This document shows positions 11,040 through 22,030 of a DNA stretch of 64,000 nt, piece after piece (the stretch's first letter is position 1; each line of letters begins with the position of its first letter). The notes under the pieces are model-generated. The model ran no database searches. It saw nothing but the letters and a program-made list of their open reading frames with translations, and was not told the DNA's origin. The stretch comes from Nannobrachium achirus (Eukaryota; Chordata; Actinopteri; Myctophiformes; Myctophidae), in assembly GCA_963921795.1 (NCBI GenBank), contig OY997656.1, positions 55,188,338 through 55,252,337 of the forward strand, written 5' to 3'. A program made the translations under genes and the position numbers.

Positions 11040-11765
11040 TAACATACTGGAAAGAGACAACCCAAAACCAAAGCAACATGGCATGCTATCTGCCACTAAA
11101 AAGAGAAATACATTAGCAGAATATCTGAACACAGTAAACGACCCAAAACTTAGGAAAGCCTTGACTAGGTACAGACTCAGCGAACACAGCCTTGCAATAG
11201 AGAAAGGCAGACAGCCAGACACAGACAGACCCCACTCCCAAGGGAAGATAGACTATGCACCCACTGCACACAATGTGGTAGAAACAGAGCTACACTTTCT
11301 AACCACCTGCCCACTATACCAAGACATCAGAGACACATACCCACAGATTACACACACGCAAAGTGAATTTGAAAACTCGACCAATGATGGAAAACTCCCA
11401 TACCTTCTGAGAGAAATACAACAATGTTCGAACACAGCTGCAAGATTTGTGAACTGTTGCGACAAAAGAAGGCTAGAAACACAACCACCCTAAGGACTAG
11501 AAACCATGGATTGGCATCTAGACCTACTGCACATACAGTATGAAACAGATGAGCTGATACCTTTAAATGCATTTTGAGAAAAATAATGCTGCTATTTGTA
11601 CCCTGTATATAAAATGTCACACTGCGACATAGCTCTGTTTACACAATGCTGTACCCCCTCCAATTATATGTTCCCCATTTTCAACTGTTTTTATGTATTT
11701 GTGATACTTGCTTTGGCAATGTAAACGTATTCTCATGCCAATAAAGCTCCTTTGAATTGACTTGA
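11040..11765 (+). pseudogene. 5'-truncated LINE, C-terminal ORF end and 3' UTR
   Basis: The frame from 11083 to 11493 (136 codons) contains RYRLSEHSLAIEKGR, a His-containing stretch and VVETELHFLTTCPLYQDIR. This is the C-terminal layout of fish I/jockey-type non-LTR polyproteins: the LS-H-L-IE-GR block followed by VE-E-HFL-CP-Y. Endonuclease and catalytic RT are absent. The 3' UTR continues to AATAAAGCTCCTTTGAATTG, the usual tail. The same 3' end reappears as the LINE-derived insert at 51418-51588. A 5'-truncated insertion, not a functional element. Confidence 0.8.
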
Positions 11766-11774
11766 ACTAAAATA

Positions 11775-13215
11775 TAGAATAGGGTATATGCATATACACC
11801 ATTTTGTTCTACTTCCGGGTGTCTTTCGACTTCCTTCACAGGTGTTACCAATTATACTAATGAAGGCTCTGTTCCATTCTGGTCAAACAGAGTCAGGGTG
11901 CTTGTGCATGTTGGCTCACTGGAAACACTCTGCTATTGGGTCTCAAAGTGTCCTTGAGTGGTTTCCAAATGTCCCCATACAGGTGTGTAACTCTGAGAGT
12001 GTACAAATGGAAGCGAATGGACCTGCAAGGGTCCATCTGCTTCCACTTGTTGATTCCATTTGTACAGAGTTATGGGGGTCCTTGAAATGAAAGCACCACT
12101 GTACAATAAATCAAACGGAGCCTTAATTAGTATCATCAGTAACACCTGTGAAGAAAGTCGAAAGACACCCGGAAATAGAACATGGGCTGCGTCCGAAATC
12201 CACCCTATTCTCTAATGTAGTGTACTAAAAGGGGGCTCCGCCATTTTGAACTAGTGTCCGAATGTATAGTGAGCATTTTTGTACCCTAATATAGTGTACT
12301 GAAGTATCCCACAATGCATTTGGATTTGTAGTGAGCATTCGATGGTCACTATTCAAGCGCTATTAAAGTCCCGCCGCCCCACAATGCACTGCGCTGCGGC
12401 CGCTGTCTCGCGCTTTGAGCATGCACATGCGGTGTGCACGCGCACACGCACACTGCAGGCTCGTCTCTGCGTCTCTGGGCAGGAGGAGTAGCCACCTGTT
12501 GCTGAGCAAACGCAACAGAGCCGTCCGTAGCAGAACCACCGGCTAAAGAAAACAACTCGTACAAATGTCCACCAGAGAACAAAATTAGTTTTTCATCATT
12601 TAATGATGAAAACAGCTCTAAAGTTGTTTATGAAGAGAATATACGAGAATAGACGCTGGAGGCTTTTGTTTTTCGATCTTTTCTTCCCAACCTTCCACAG
12701 CTGAGAATAATCATGATAAAATAATGTTATTATTATTATTAGCAAGAATAACCTATTTTGTCACAAACATGGGTGTATGTCTGCATGAGACAAATGAATG
12801 TGGCATAAACATTATTCATTCATTGATTCACCAATGAATGAATACAATTTAAAAAAAATATATAGGCCTATATATTTTTAACATTATTTTATTGAATTGT
12901 GATGAATAAAAACATAATTATATTTGGCCTATTTCTCATAATAACACCGCAACATGTTGGTATGTTATTTAAAATCCACAAGCATTGGGGAGTTGATGTA
13001 CAAGCATTTATTGCTCCAAAAAGCTAGAGCGTTTTAACTGTGCGACAGCGATGACGCAACCAGATGGCGACGGAGTAGTGTCCGAAATGCGCTGATTTGT
13101 TCACTACTGTAGTACACTACATCTGGATCCCTCATTTAGGGTTAGGGAGTAGGGAACGTGTTCCGCATTTCGGACACAGCCATGGTGTATATGCATATAG
13201 CCTATTGGCGAGCTC
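11775..13215. mobile_element. Foldback element E split by a later insertion
   Basis: The left arm (GGGTATATGCATATACACCA, then CTTCCGGGTGTCTTTCGACT and CACAGGTGTTACC) is mirrored on the right (GGTAACACC-like, AGTCGAAAGACACCCGG, then beyond the nested element GGTGTATATGCATATAGCC). The centre has repeated TGGAAGC and CTCTGAGAGTG motifs. A related foldback lies at about 59765-60130. The right arm is interrupted by 12185-13181. Confidence 0.82.
12185..13181. mobile_element. 997-bp transposon nested in foldback E
   Basis: Ends GGCTGCGTCCGAAATCC and GCATTTCGGACACAGCC are inverted repeats; subterminal TAGTGTACT and AGTACACTAC are also complementary. ATG on both sides fits a 3-bp target duplication, since the uninterrupted arm on the left lacks it. 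No transposase frame is visible; the interior is AT-rich with one GC-rich patch (12366-12480). Confidence 0.85.
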
Positions 13216-14440
13216 CATTCAGGGTTGATGCCAGCTGCCTGCCACTCTGTGCCATTCTGTAGATCCTCTGTGTGACACTGTAATGAGACTTGTAATTCCC
13301 TCTTACCATTTTCCCCATTCAAGTCAAATGGGGAAAATGAATTCACTAATAAATGAATGGTCATATATGGAGATCTCTGTGTCAGTCCTTGTCATCTTCA
13401 TGCCCATGTATGGACATTCCAAGATATGTGCTTAATATTGATGACATCAGGGATCTCCATACAGTATTATGGACATACTGTGTCAATCTCATGTGGTCTA
13501 TGTAGATAGATAGATAGATAGATAGATACCTTTATTATCCCAACATCTATGATGTCAGTCATCTCTATATTTGGGAAATTAAAGTCATTGGAGAAAATGT
13601 ATTCACAGATATATAAATTACACTGCGTTACGTATCTCTTAACAAAACGCAACATAAAGTTTATCTAGACAGATGGAGAGAAAGTTGGAATGATGGGTTG
13701 AATAAAGTCAGACGTACTACTGTCTGGTTGCCCAACCACACTTAAAATAATAAAAAAATACCAACAAGAAATACTGTTGTGAAAACAGTGTGGGCTCACA
13801 TGGGCACAAAGATCTACCCAACAGGCACTCCAACATATATGGGCATAAAAACCTGCCCAACGCATTACTTCTGAGACTCCTACATTTCATAATACTTTAT
13901 ATACTTTAGTATCTGAAGATTTGGGAGAACATACTACAAAAGATTTCATGTTGGTGGTGTTGTTGTTTTTCGTTTTCGTTTTCGTGCCCACCCAACAATA
14001 ACTAAAACATTGGCAGTGTAGCGTGGCGTGGCGATGCACAGCTAGCTAGGAAGCAAATAAAGACACCACAGTTAGATTTGCTCATAGCTTAGTCAATTAT
14101 TAAGCCATTTCTAAAATTAAAACGTCTCCATATTGCTTGGGAAGTCCACTTCATTTGTCTGCATTCTCTTGTTTATGTTTATCTTGATATTGATTTTATT
14201 GTTTGTTTATTTGTTCTGTTCTTTGTCTTTTAATACTGCCTTTACTATTATGATACTTTTTGTACTCTTTTTATTTTTTGGGTCAAAATTGGATGGGCGT
14301 ACACTGTGGAACTTTTTTATGCATACATACTGTTTGCTTTTTGACTAGCTACTGAACAGCCTCACCCTGAAATGGATATTTGTATCCCTTATTATGTAAA
14401 CAGGCTCTTTAGTCTTACTAGACCAGGTCTATCAACCTAT
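13216..14440. other. Non-coding region with (GATA)n LINE-type tail
   Basis: Contains a CCATATATGG-like motif (TCATATATGGAGAT, about 13361), a (TAGA)n run at 13503-13529 followed by ACCTTTATTATCCC, a form often seen at fish LINE 3' ends, and a TTTCGTTTTCG run near 13968. No gene recognised. Confidence 0.55.
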
Positions 14441-14574
14441 AACTTGGCACACTGTTAATTTGGAGATCTGGTGGGTGTGTCTTAGTGATTATCCCAAGCC
14501 GTTTCATATTGGTCATTTGTATGTTCCCTTTCCTGTTTGTATTTAACGGGCTTGCCCACATTGACTTGTTAGAC

Positions 14575-14610
14575 CTGATGAAGACCTCGACAGAGGTCGA
14601 AACGTTGTCC
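14575..14610 (+). ncRNA. Hammerhead-like ribozyme core
   Basis: CTGATGA (14575-14581) is followed by a perfect 6-bp stem (GACCTC, loop GACA, GAGGTC), then GAAAC (14599-14603) and a GTT loop closing with GTC. This is the invariant core order of a hammerhead (CUGAUGA, stem II, GAA, minimal stem III, GUC). Such minimal motifs are known in Penelope-like elements and retrozymes. Pairing for stem I is poor: the base before CTGATGA is C and the base after GTC is C. It may be decayed or a transposon tail with chance similarity. Confidence 0.35.
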
Positions 14611-14805
14611 TTCTTGATGAAATAAAATACTATTCCTGGAGCTACGAATCAGTGTGCAGACTTTTCTCCTCCTCCTAAGTACGTATTTTTGTCCAGCACC
14701 TGAAACTTTTTGTGGGATGTGCATGCCTCCTCCTGAACTCTAAGTCCACTTCCATGACATATGGCTGCATTGTGTCCCAGTAAATATTTAAATGTTGTCT
14801 ATTTT

Positions 14806-14832
14806 AAAATAGCCGATGTACAAGCTCACATC
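14806..14832. repeat. Half copy of the recurring hairpin
   Basis: AATAGCCGATGTACAAGCTC, directly before the 44-bp array. Confidence 0.6.
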
Positions 14833-14838
14833 CGTGCC

Positions 14839-15238
14839 CACCCACATTGTGCCAGACCTAGCCGGTTGGTGAATCCTGGCTACGCCCACATTGTGCCAGA
14901 CCTAGCCGGTTGGTGAATCCTGGCTACGCCCACATTGTGCCAGACCTAGCCAGTTGGTGAATCCTGGCTACGCCCACATTGTGCCAGACCTAGCCGGTTG
15001 GTGAATCCTGGCTACGCCCACATTGTGCCAGACCTAGCCGGTTGGTGAATCCTGGCTACGCCCACATTGTGCCAGACCTAGCCAGTTGGTGAATCCTGGC
15101 TACGCCCACATTGTGCCAGACCTAGCCAGTTGGTGAATCCTGCCTACGCCCACATTGTGCCAGACCTAGCCAGTTGGTGAATCCTGGCTACGCCCACATT
15201 GTGCCAGACCTAGCCGGTTGGTAAATCCTGGCTACGCC
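14839..15238. repeat. 44-bp tandem repeat, about 9 copies
   Basis: Units contain CCCACATTGTGCCAGACC and TAGCC(G/A)GTTGGTGAATCCTG. Copies are nearly identical, differing mainly at one G/A site, so amplification is recent. The array abuts the open frame at 15244. Confidence 0.96.
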
Positions 15239-15243
15239 CCTGC

Positions 15244-15492
15244 TCTGAAGACGTTGAGAACTTCTTCAACCAGGACACTTTCTTCACGTTAGACCTGGCG
15301 GATTTGAACCCCTGCTTAATGGTCGACGGAGAAAATTCCAACATGAACACCGACTGCGAGAGCTTCCAGCAGTCCGGAGAGGACCGGACGCCATTGCTGC
15401 AGCTAAATATGCTGATGAGCAGATGTTTGGGTGTTGGTCGCACTTGTTGGTGGTCACCAAGAACACTGCTCCCTCTTTGGGATTTGGTATAA
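15244..15492 (+). pseudogene. Candidate exon of an unrecognised gene
   Basis: Open for 82 codons directly after the tandem array, reading SEDVENFFNQDTFFTLDLAD and later SFQQSGEDRTPLLQLNMLMS before a TAA. Composition (acidic, Asn/Ser-rich, no repeats) looks like protein-coding sequence rather than a repeat shadow. No family recognised. Its upstream part appears replaced by the 44-bp array. The next candidate exon is at 16021, across an intron-like gap holding a MITE. Could be a gene fragment carried by a transposon. Confidence 0.4.
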
Positions 15493-15591
15493 CACACTGG
15501 TCTCGCCTTTCAGCAAGCCCACAATAAAAAGCTAAAATGTGGAGATACAAATGTGGCGATACATGGTTTCTTCTCGACAGCTGGTTGGAGC

Positions 15592-15982
15592 TAGGCTTGT
15601 CACGATACTGGATTTCTAACTTCGATACGATATTTAGAAACATGTCAATACTCTATACCATTTTCGATACCATGCAACCACAGCGATTTAGTGCAAATAT
15701 GTTTATTTTTATTTAAAGAAAAATACAGAACTTCTTGAGGTAGATGGTAGTGCACTTTTTAAAGGGCCATTGATGTTTTCACATTTTAAGTAGAAAAGGG
15801 CCTTTAAAATAACTAGGAATAAGCCAAAGAAGGAAGGATACACATAAAAGTAACGTTGGTGCAAACCAACGAGAGAGGTACAAACTGAGTATCAATATTA
15901 TCGATACTTTGAATCGTATTGAAAATCGATACTATATTCAAAATCTTTACTTTTCGATAAATCGATATTTTTGACAACACTA
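15592..15982. mobile_element. 391-bp hAT-like MITE with 8-bp duplication
   Basis: Starts TAGGCTTGTCACGATACTGG and ends in the rough complement TTTTTGACAACACTA. Flanks GTTGGAGC (15584-15591) and GTCGGAGC (15983-15990) differ at one base. Internally rich in TCGATACGATA-type motifs. Its terminus resembles that of 25832-26915 (TAGGCCTGTCACGATT), so the two may share a mobilising transposase. Confidence 0.85.
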
Positions 15983-16020
15983 GTCGGAGCAATAAAGTGT
16001 GTTTTTTTTTTATCCTGCAG

Positions 16021-16192
16021 GCTAGAAAGCAACAATGGGACCCCAACAACCACAGCTCCTCAGAACGCTCTGAAGGAGCAGGGCAAGGTGCCAGACAGAC
16101 CTGGCACTGAGGTGGCACTCATGTTCATGTGCTGCGCGTCTCCAGTCTCCACTCGACAGACTCTCGACTCGCCTCTTGAACGTGACGTTTAA
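16021..16192 (+). pseudogene. Candidate exon of an unrecognised gene
   Basis: A pyrimidine tract and CCTGCAG precede an open frame reading LESNNGTPTTTAPQNALKEQ then GKVPDRPGTEVALMFMC, ending in TAA at 16192. The acceptor-like site and plain composition suggest an exon, possibly of the gene seen at 15244. No family recognised. Confidence 0.3.
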
Positions 16193-16208
16193 AAGGGCCA
16201 AGTCAGTT

Positions 16209-16782
16209 CAGGGGTGTCATACCAAATTCTGGGCCCAAGGATTCACTTGCGGGCCCCCCATGAATGTCCTTCATAGGGGGAGCGGGTTTAACCATTTAGA
16301 CTGGGAACACATTGAAAAATAGCAGATATACAAGCTCACAGCGTGGCACTCTGAGCTTGTATTTTTTGAAAAATCGTGAAAATGTGTGCAAATCTTTAAA
16401 TATTTCATATCCTTCTAAAATTTTTTGAAAATGTTTCTATGTCAGTGGTGCTCAAACCTTTTCATGTGAAGGACCCCCAAAATTATATGTATTTGGCCAC
16501 GGACCCCCATCTCAAAATATTTAGTTCCAGGGGACCCCCCAGAAGCAAAATTTGACTTACAAATGTTTGCTTAAAAAAAATACATATATTGTTAAAGATT
16601 TGCACACATTTTCACGACTTTTCAAAAATAGCAGGTCTACAAGCTCACAGCGCGTCACCGAGTGCCACGCTAGCATATCTGCTAATTTTCAATAGCATAA
16701 AATAATTAAGGCCCTAATTGGGCCCTAGTAACTCAGTCCCACTCCACCCCCCCCCCCCCCCCCCCCCCTTGTGACGCCCCTG
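16209..16782 (-). mobile_element. hAT-like MITE family A, complete copy
   Basis: AGTCAGTT lies on both sides (16201-16208 and 16783-16790), a perfect 8-bp target duplication. Ends are CAGGGGTGTCATACC and the complement of CAGGGGCGTCACAAG. It carries two copies of the recurring hairpin (16313-16370 and 16621-16690) and a poly-C run (16748-16768). Reverse orientation relative to 46835-47289. Confidence 0.93.
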
Positions 16783-17722
16783 AGTCAGTTACAGATGTCT
16801 CAGAGTGTAATCCATGGAAGCAGGGGAGCTGGGAGCACATCACATGAGCTACGTTACGGCAGACGAGGTGAAGCACAGCAGAGCAGCAGACGGAGAAAGG
16901 AAAAGGGAACAGTAAGTGTTGTACAACACGTCCTGGCCATTGGCAAGACAGTACATTTTCAGGGGATTTGCAGAACATTGAGCTTGTAGATCAGCTATTT
17001 TCATTTCATATTTCTTCATTTCTACCTATGAAGGTGGATTCTGCTTATTCAATGGGAATGGAGTGGCTTCTTGTCATTTGTGAGTTTCTGCAAAATTACG
17101 CTCCATTTTCCATAAAGTTTTAAAAGGCAAAACCGGGAGAGAAACCAATGGAAAACATGCATTTGCAAAACATGTTCAGGAAAAGAGCAGTAAACACTGA
17201 AGAGTTGAAACGACACATCTGTGTAACAACCTCGACAATAGCAGGTTAAATATCCCATCTACCATTTTTATGCAAATAAATTAGAGCCGCCATTACGGGT
17301 GGGCTGAATCCTTCCAACAATTGGTTTTAGTGACAATGGGCCGGATTCATCTATCTGGGCGTGAATCTAGTGTAAACAAAGTGAGTAAATCTGGCGTATA
17401 GCCTATGTCTGTAAGCAAAAACGTGAGACGTGAGATTCACAGAGCAGTGCGGATCACAATCAGGTGTACTGTATATCGGTTTACCCACCTGCTCCGCTGT
17501 GTTGTATAAATGTATGTGTAGGTTGTCTGATTCTGCCAACAGTGTCATTCTAATTTTGACTAACCCTTCATTGAGCTCAGTCAGGTTTGTCTCTAAACCG
17601 TGGAACCATTGGCGTGTAAGCCTGTATAAGGACTTATGATTTTAGATGTAAGTTCGCACCATAAAAGGCGATAAGCCCGACAATGGCATATTTACTGTTT
17701 CTGGTTAATTTTGGCCAACAAA
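16783..17722. other. Non-coding region; possible 5' part of a Harbinger element
   Basis: A half hairpin (GAGCTTGTAGATCAGCTATT) lies at about 16980. GGGCCGGATTCATCTATC at about 17338 could be the terminus of the Harbinger element whose transposase fragment follows. Confidence 0.45.
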
Positions 17723-17844
17723 GCCAGAAGAAGAGGACTGCGTGTCTTCAGGGACCGTGCACATATGTTCGAAGACAGCGACGAATGGCTACAGTGCCGT
17801 TTTTGCACAGAATGGAAAGAGTCTCATCGCTTTCCTTGTTTTTG
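17723..17844 (+). pseudogene. PIF/Harbinger transposase N-terminal fragment
   Basis: The frame reads ARRRGLRVFRDRAHMFEDSD then EWLQCRFCTEWKESHRFPCF and stops. R-R-RVFRDR followed by an acidic stretch and W-L--RF is the N-terminal signature of fish HARBI1-like transposases. An ATG 38 bp upstream is in another frame, so at least one frameshift is present, and the DDE domain is missing. Non-functional. Confidence 0.65.
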
Positions 17845-18924
17845 AACTGCTTGGGTAAAAATGGCCGAACATATCACGTGACGTTGATCGCCGTTGCCAT
17901 TCGCTCATACTAGGACATGACGTTTTTGTATGCGGAAGTATTCCAACGTTCTGTAGTTCTGAAGGCGGGAGCATTCTGATGAGGAAACGCAAGTCTCGGA
18001 GACGTACGTTTGTATTTTTTGGAAACATATGGACTAACACATGCCAACGAGTGGGCTCACCGGTAGATATAAAGCTGTTTCGACGATGCGGTGAGCACCT
18101 TATTGATTTGTACATGTTTTGAGCCGAGTATGGAGGTTGGGGCTCAACCAGTGATACCGGTATGACTCTCCCTTATAACTCCAGGAGAGACATAACTCCG
18201 AATATTAGCGACCTTTATGGCTAGTATGGAAGCCATGTGGACATCTAAGGTTTCAACGTATATAGAAGCTAGGAGAAATTGGTATTATGACCATCGTGAC
18301 TGGGCCAAATGACAACAACTGGCCCTATGTCGAGAACCAGGGTGGCTTCCAACCAGCCTTTAGCCATTTCATCGACAAAGATGAACCAAGGAAACCTTTT
18401 TTGATCGACCATGAAGGCAAAGACACGTGGTCCCTCTCTGTGAAAGAGCGGCCTTTGACAGGACGAGCTTCACGTGGACCCTCTCTGTGAAAGCTCGGGT
18501 TTTGACAGGACAAGCTTTGTTTAAAAGCATATTCATTCACTTGTAATAGCATTAATGTTAAAACTCTGATAAAACCACTATATACGATCACGTGAAAAAG
18601 AAACATTGTAAAAGCCATCTTGAAATAGATGTTATGACAATTTACAGAATAACAATATGTAAATGTATGAACATTCTACCGCACTCTCTGCTATGACGTC
18701 AGAACCAGTGGAGGTGTTAAACACATGTGCTGTGTGTGTGTCTTTTTGCACTCCTTGCAGCTCCAAGTAAAGTACCCCACATCATCCAGCAGCGCCTCTG
18801 TGTGTGCACAGCGGTTACATTTTCAACAGAATGTTCTCAACAGAATTTCAACAAGTTCTCAACGGAACTCGCATTGCATCGAATTGACGATATTGCAACC
18901 CTCTCGTGTCATGTTGCTTAATTA
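17845..18924. other. Non-coding region with a 46-bp duplication
   Basis: ACGTGGTCCCTCTCTGTGAA and the following 26 bp occur twice in tandem (about 18425-18520). No gene recognised; short open frames have no family resemblance. Confidence 0.55.
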
Positions 18925-18930
18925 ATTAAT

Positions 18931-18932
<2 letters not shown>

Positions 18933-18990
<58 letters not shown>
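18933..18990. repeat. (GT)n microsatellite
   Basis: About 28 GT units after an ATTAATTAATTA run. Confidence 0.97.
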
Positions 18991-18993
<3 letters not shown>

Positions 18994-19156
18994 ATACATA
19001 CTGTGCTACACTTGAAGCCCACAGTGGTGGCGCTAGCAAGCGGACACTGCTTTTTTCCCGTCTTGATGGGACCGTGTTGCTGTTTTTTTTGTTTGGTCTA
19101 TCCACCTCTTTCCGTGGGAGTTTACTGGAGATTATTTGGACCACACTTCCGGTTTA

Positions 19157-19222
19157 ACAGCAGACATACAAGCTCACGTCGCGTTGCAGATGCAACCCGT
19201 TGTGAGCTTGTAAATCTGCTGC
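19157..19222. repeat. Recurring hairpin, free-standing copy
   Basis: CAGCAGACATACAAGCTCAC and its near complement flank a GCGTTGCAGATGCAACC loop that is itself palindromic. Confidence 0.85.
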
Positions 19223-19833
19223 GGCACCGGAAGCTCGGTACAACCAGAGTCTTCTAATCAGAGAGTCCTGCCACTGCGGGGTCAGAAACAGCGCTGGTCA
19301 CGTGGTTCATTGTCACTTTACACCTCATAGACTTCAATGCATTTTGTAAACTTCCGGTTCGCCGTTTGTCACTATACGCCAATAGATGTGTGCGTAGAAG
19401 ACCTGGCCCCATGAAGTGAACGGGAGTGGCGCAACTCTCCGTAGGTAGAAGGCTCTGGGTACAACGTCTGCGCAATGCACTATGGGGCGTTGGAAAGCCG
19501 TGGATACAGGAGCTCTGTGGATCAGGGGGCAATGGCTACCACTCCCCCTGTCATTCAATTGTCATTATGGACATTTCAATGGCCGCTTCAAAGGTTTTCT
19601 ACCTCGGTTGCAGGCAATTGGGAGGTACCAGTAGGCTGCCAGCTTTTCATGATCCTCATTACTGTCACAAATTGTGTCCAGTGTCTAATTACCGGTAGCT
19701 CCATTGCATGAGGGGTGAAATGTCATTAATTTAATGATGGACCACCCTCTTGAAAAATGTCATATTGTTTTGAACCACCTGCTCATTGAGCCTAGCTCAA
19801 TACACATCTTCATGTATTTTTTGTTGTTGTCAG
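19223..19833. other. Unassigned sequence
   Basis: No gene recognised. Overlapping open frames on both strands near 19430-19560 are short and unlike known families. Confidence 0.45.
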
Positions 19834-20055
19834 GGACAGCCACGAATCCTTTGAAAAGGCGGATCAGTGCGACATTGCAGTGAATTTACTGCAGGAGTAT
19901 TGCGTGTCCACAAACACTCCCGCAGAACCTCCACCTCCACCAAGCTGCAGCCCACCACCTCCACCAAGCTGCAGCCCACCTCCTCCACCAAGCTGCAGCC
20001 CATCTCCTCCACCTCCCTGTGAGAGCTCAGCAGGCCCAGTGCTCCTGCCACACAG
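19834..20055 (+). pseudogene. Candidate exon with polyproline-cysteine repeats
   Basis: Bounded by TTGTTGTTGTCAG on the left and CACAG/GTATCA on the right, 222 bp, open in one frame. It reads DSHESFEKADQCDIAVNLLQ, then three PPPPPSCS repeats and PPPPCESSAGPVLLPHR. Splice-like borders and a frame kept through the repeats argue for an exon. It lies just upstream of the C2H2 segment at 20166 and may belong to the same gene. No family recognised. Confidence 0.45.
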
Positions 20056-20165
20056 GTATCAAACCCATGACTCCGTAAACCACTTGATCCTCAGCATATC
20101 GTTGTTGAGGCAGAAATTACATATATATTTCTTTCATTTATATATATTTTTCTCATCTGTTCCAG

Positions 20166-20884
<719 letters not shown>

Positions 20885-21002
20885 AGTTTGTTCGAATTCA
20901 ACACTAGCCTTAGCGGTGAACAGGACCTTTCACCCGCGGGTTTCATGACTTGTCTTTCCGAACGGCAGATCAAAATATGGTTTCAGAACAGGACCATCTG
21001 CA
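20885..21002 (+). pseudogene. Homeobox helix-3 fragment (Hox-like)
   Basis: Codons 20951-20992 read CLSERQIKIWFQNR, matching the recognition helix of Antennapedia-class homeodomains, where Hox4/Hox5-type proteins have LCLSERQIKIWFQNR. The 21 codons before it (FEFNTSLSGEQDLSPAGFMT) do not resemble helices 1-2, and after the Arg the frame reads TICKVF instead of the expected RMKWKK. Only part of one exon seems captured. Too long a match for chance, but clearly not a working homeodomain. Confidence 0.6.
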
Positions 21003-21667
21003 AAGTCTTCAGAAGGATAATCCTGATCCGGTTTCTCTACCACCATACTAACCGTTGTCTTGCAGTATGTACTTTGCCTTATTTGTTTTTATTGTTCATT
21101 TCATGTGGATGTTCTCCGTATTCCCAAAGTCTGGTGGAAGAGCCTGGTGGCCCGAAACGATGCCACCATTTGGGAGCACAATTCTGGTACGTGTTCTGTT
21201 CTCAGTGTTCACCAAAACCAATTACATTTTTCTCAAAGTTTTTATTTTATTTTATTTTTTTACATTGTGGATAATTTAGTGTTTTCAGTAACAATCCTAG
21301 TTTACAGAAGTTCTCAAAACGGTTTTGAGTATAAAAACAAAACATAAAATAACCTCTATGGGTATTATATATTTTAGAAAAACAAAGTGAGTAAATATAT
21401 TTATTTCAACTTTATAAAGGAGGGGCGCCTTTCACGCCATGCAAATAAACTGTATATAAAGAGGCAAAGGTTGTATCTAACCTTTGCATGGACTTTATCT
21501 TGTTTTTATCCATTTATAATTAACAAACGATCGACCCAAGAAGTGTTGACTGGCTCAGAGCTGTTTTACTCACCAGAGTCAAAAAATAACTCTGAAACTG
21601 AGAGGCACGTTTGAATCTCTGGTAATTTAATTCCTCAAAGAGGCACAGTATATATACCGAAACACTA
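21003..21667. other. Unassigned sequence with one exon-like segment
   Basis: VWWKSLVARNDATIWEHNS is open at about 21129-21186 and ends at a GTACGT donor-like site. No family recognised. The rest is AT-rich. Confidence 0.35.
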
Positions 21668-22020
21668 TGGAGGAGTCAAAATCTGAGACAGAGGACAGCT
21701 CCTGCAGCAAATCATTCAGGGTGTCCAGCGGGTCCTGGGACAGCCTGATATCTCCTGGCTTGGCAGCCACTCCCTCCATGATATCCAGGGCTCTGCCCAG
21801 ATAGCCAGGGGTCCAGGTGAGAGGCATGCCTTTGAAAACGGCGTTAATTCCCTTCGTCAAAGGCCTCCTGAAGCATCACCTCTTCAACTACTGAACACGC
21901 ACCTTTGAAGTCCTCATCCTTATTGTATGAATCTATCAGTAGATTGAAGGTGAAGTCATCCGGGAACATTCCATATTGGACCTTGTTTTTAACACATTGA
22001 CGAAACAAAAATCCCATAGT
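21668..22020 (-). pseudogene. mrps27: mrps27 pseudogene (mitochondrial ribosomal protein S27)
   Basis: On the minus strand one frame reads [20 protein letters not shown] and [14 protein letters not shown]; another reads FKGMPLTWTPGYLGRALDIM and AAKPGDIRLSQDPLDTLNDL. Both match MRPS27, a PPR-like protein of the mitochondrial small ribosomal subunit. In the real protein these blocks are separated by some 60-70 residues that are missing here, and the reading frame changes at the join (about 21850). N- and C-terminal parts are also absent. A dead fragment; whether it came by retrocopying or by duplication and deletion cannot be told. Confidence 0.88.
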
Positions 22021-22030
22021 GCCCAAAATT

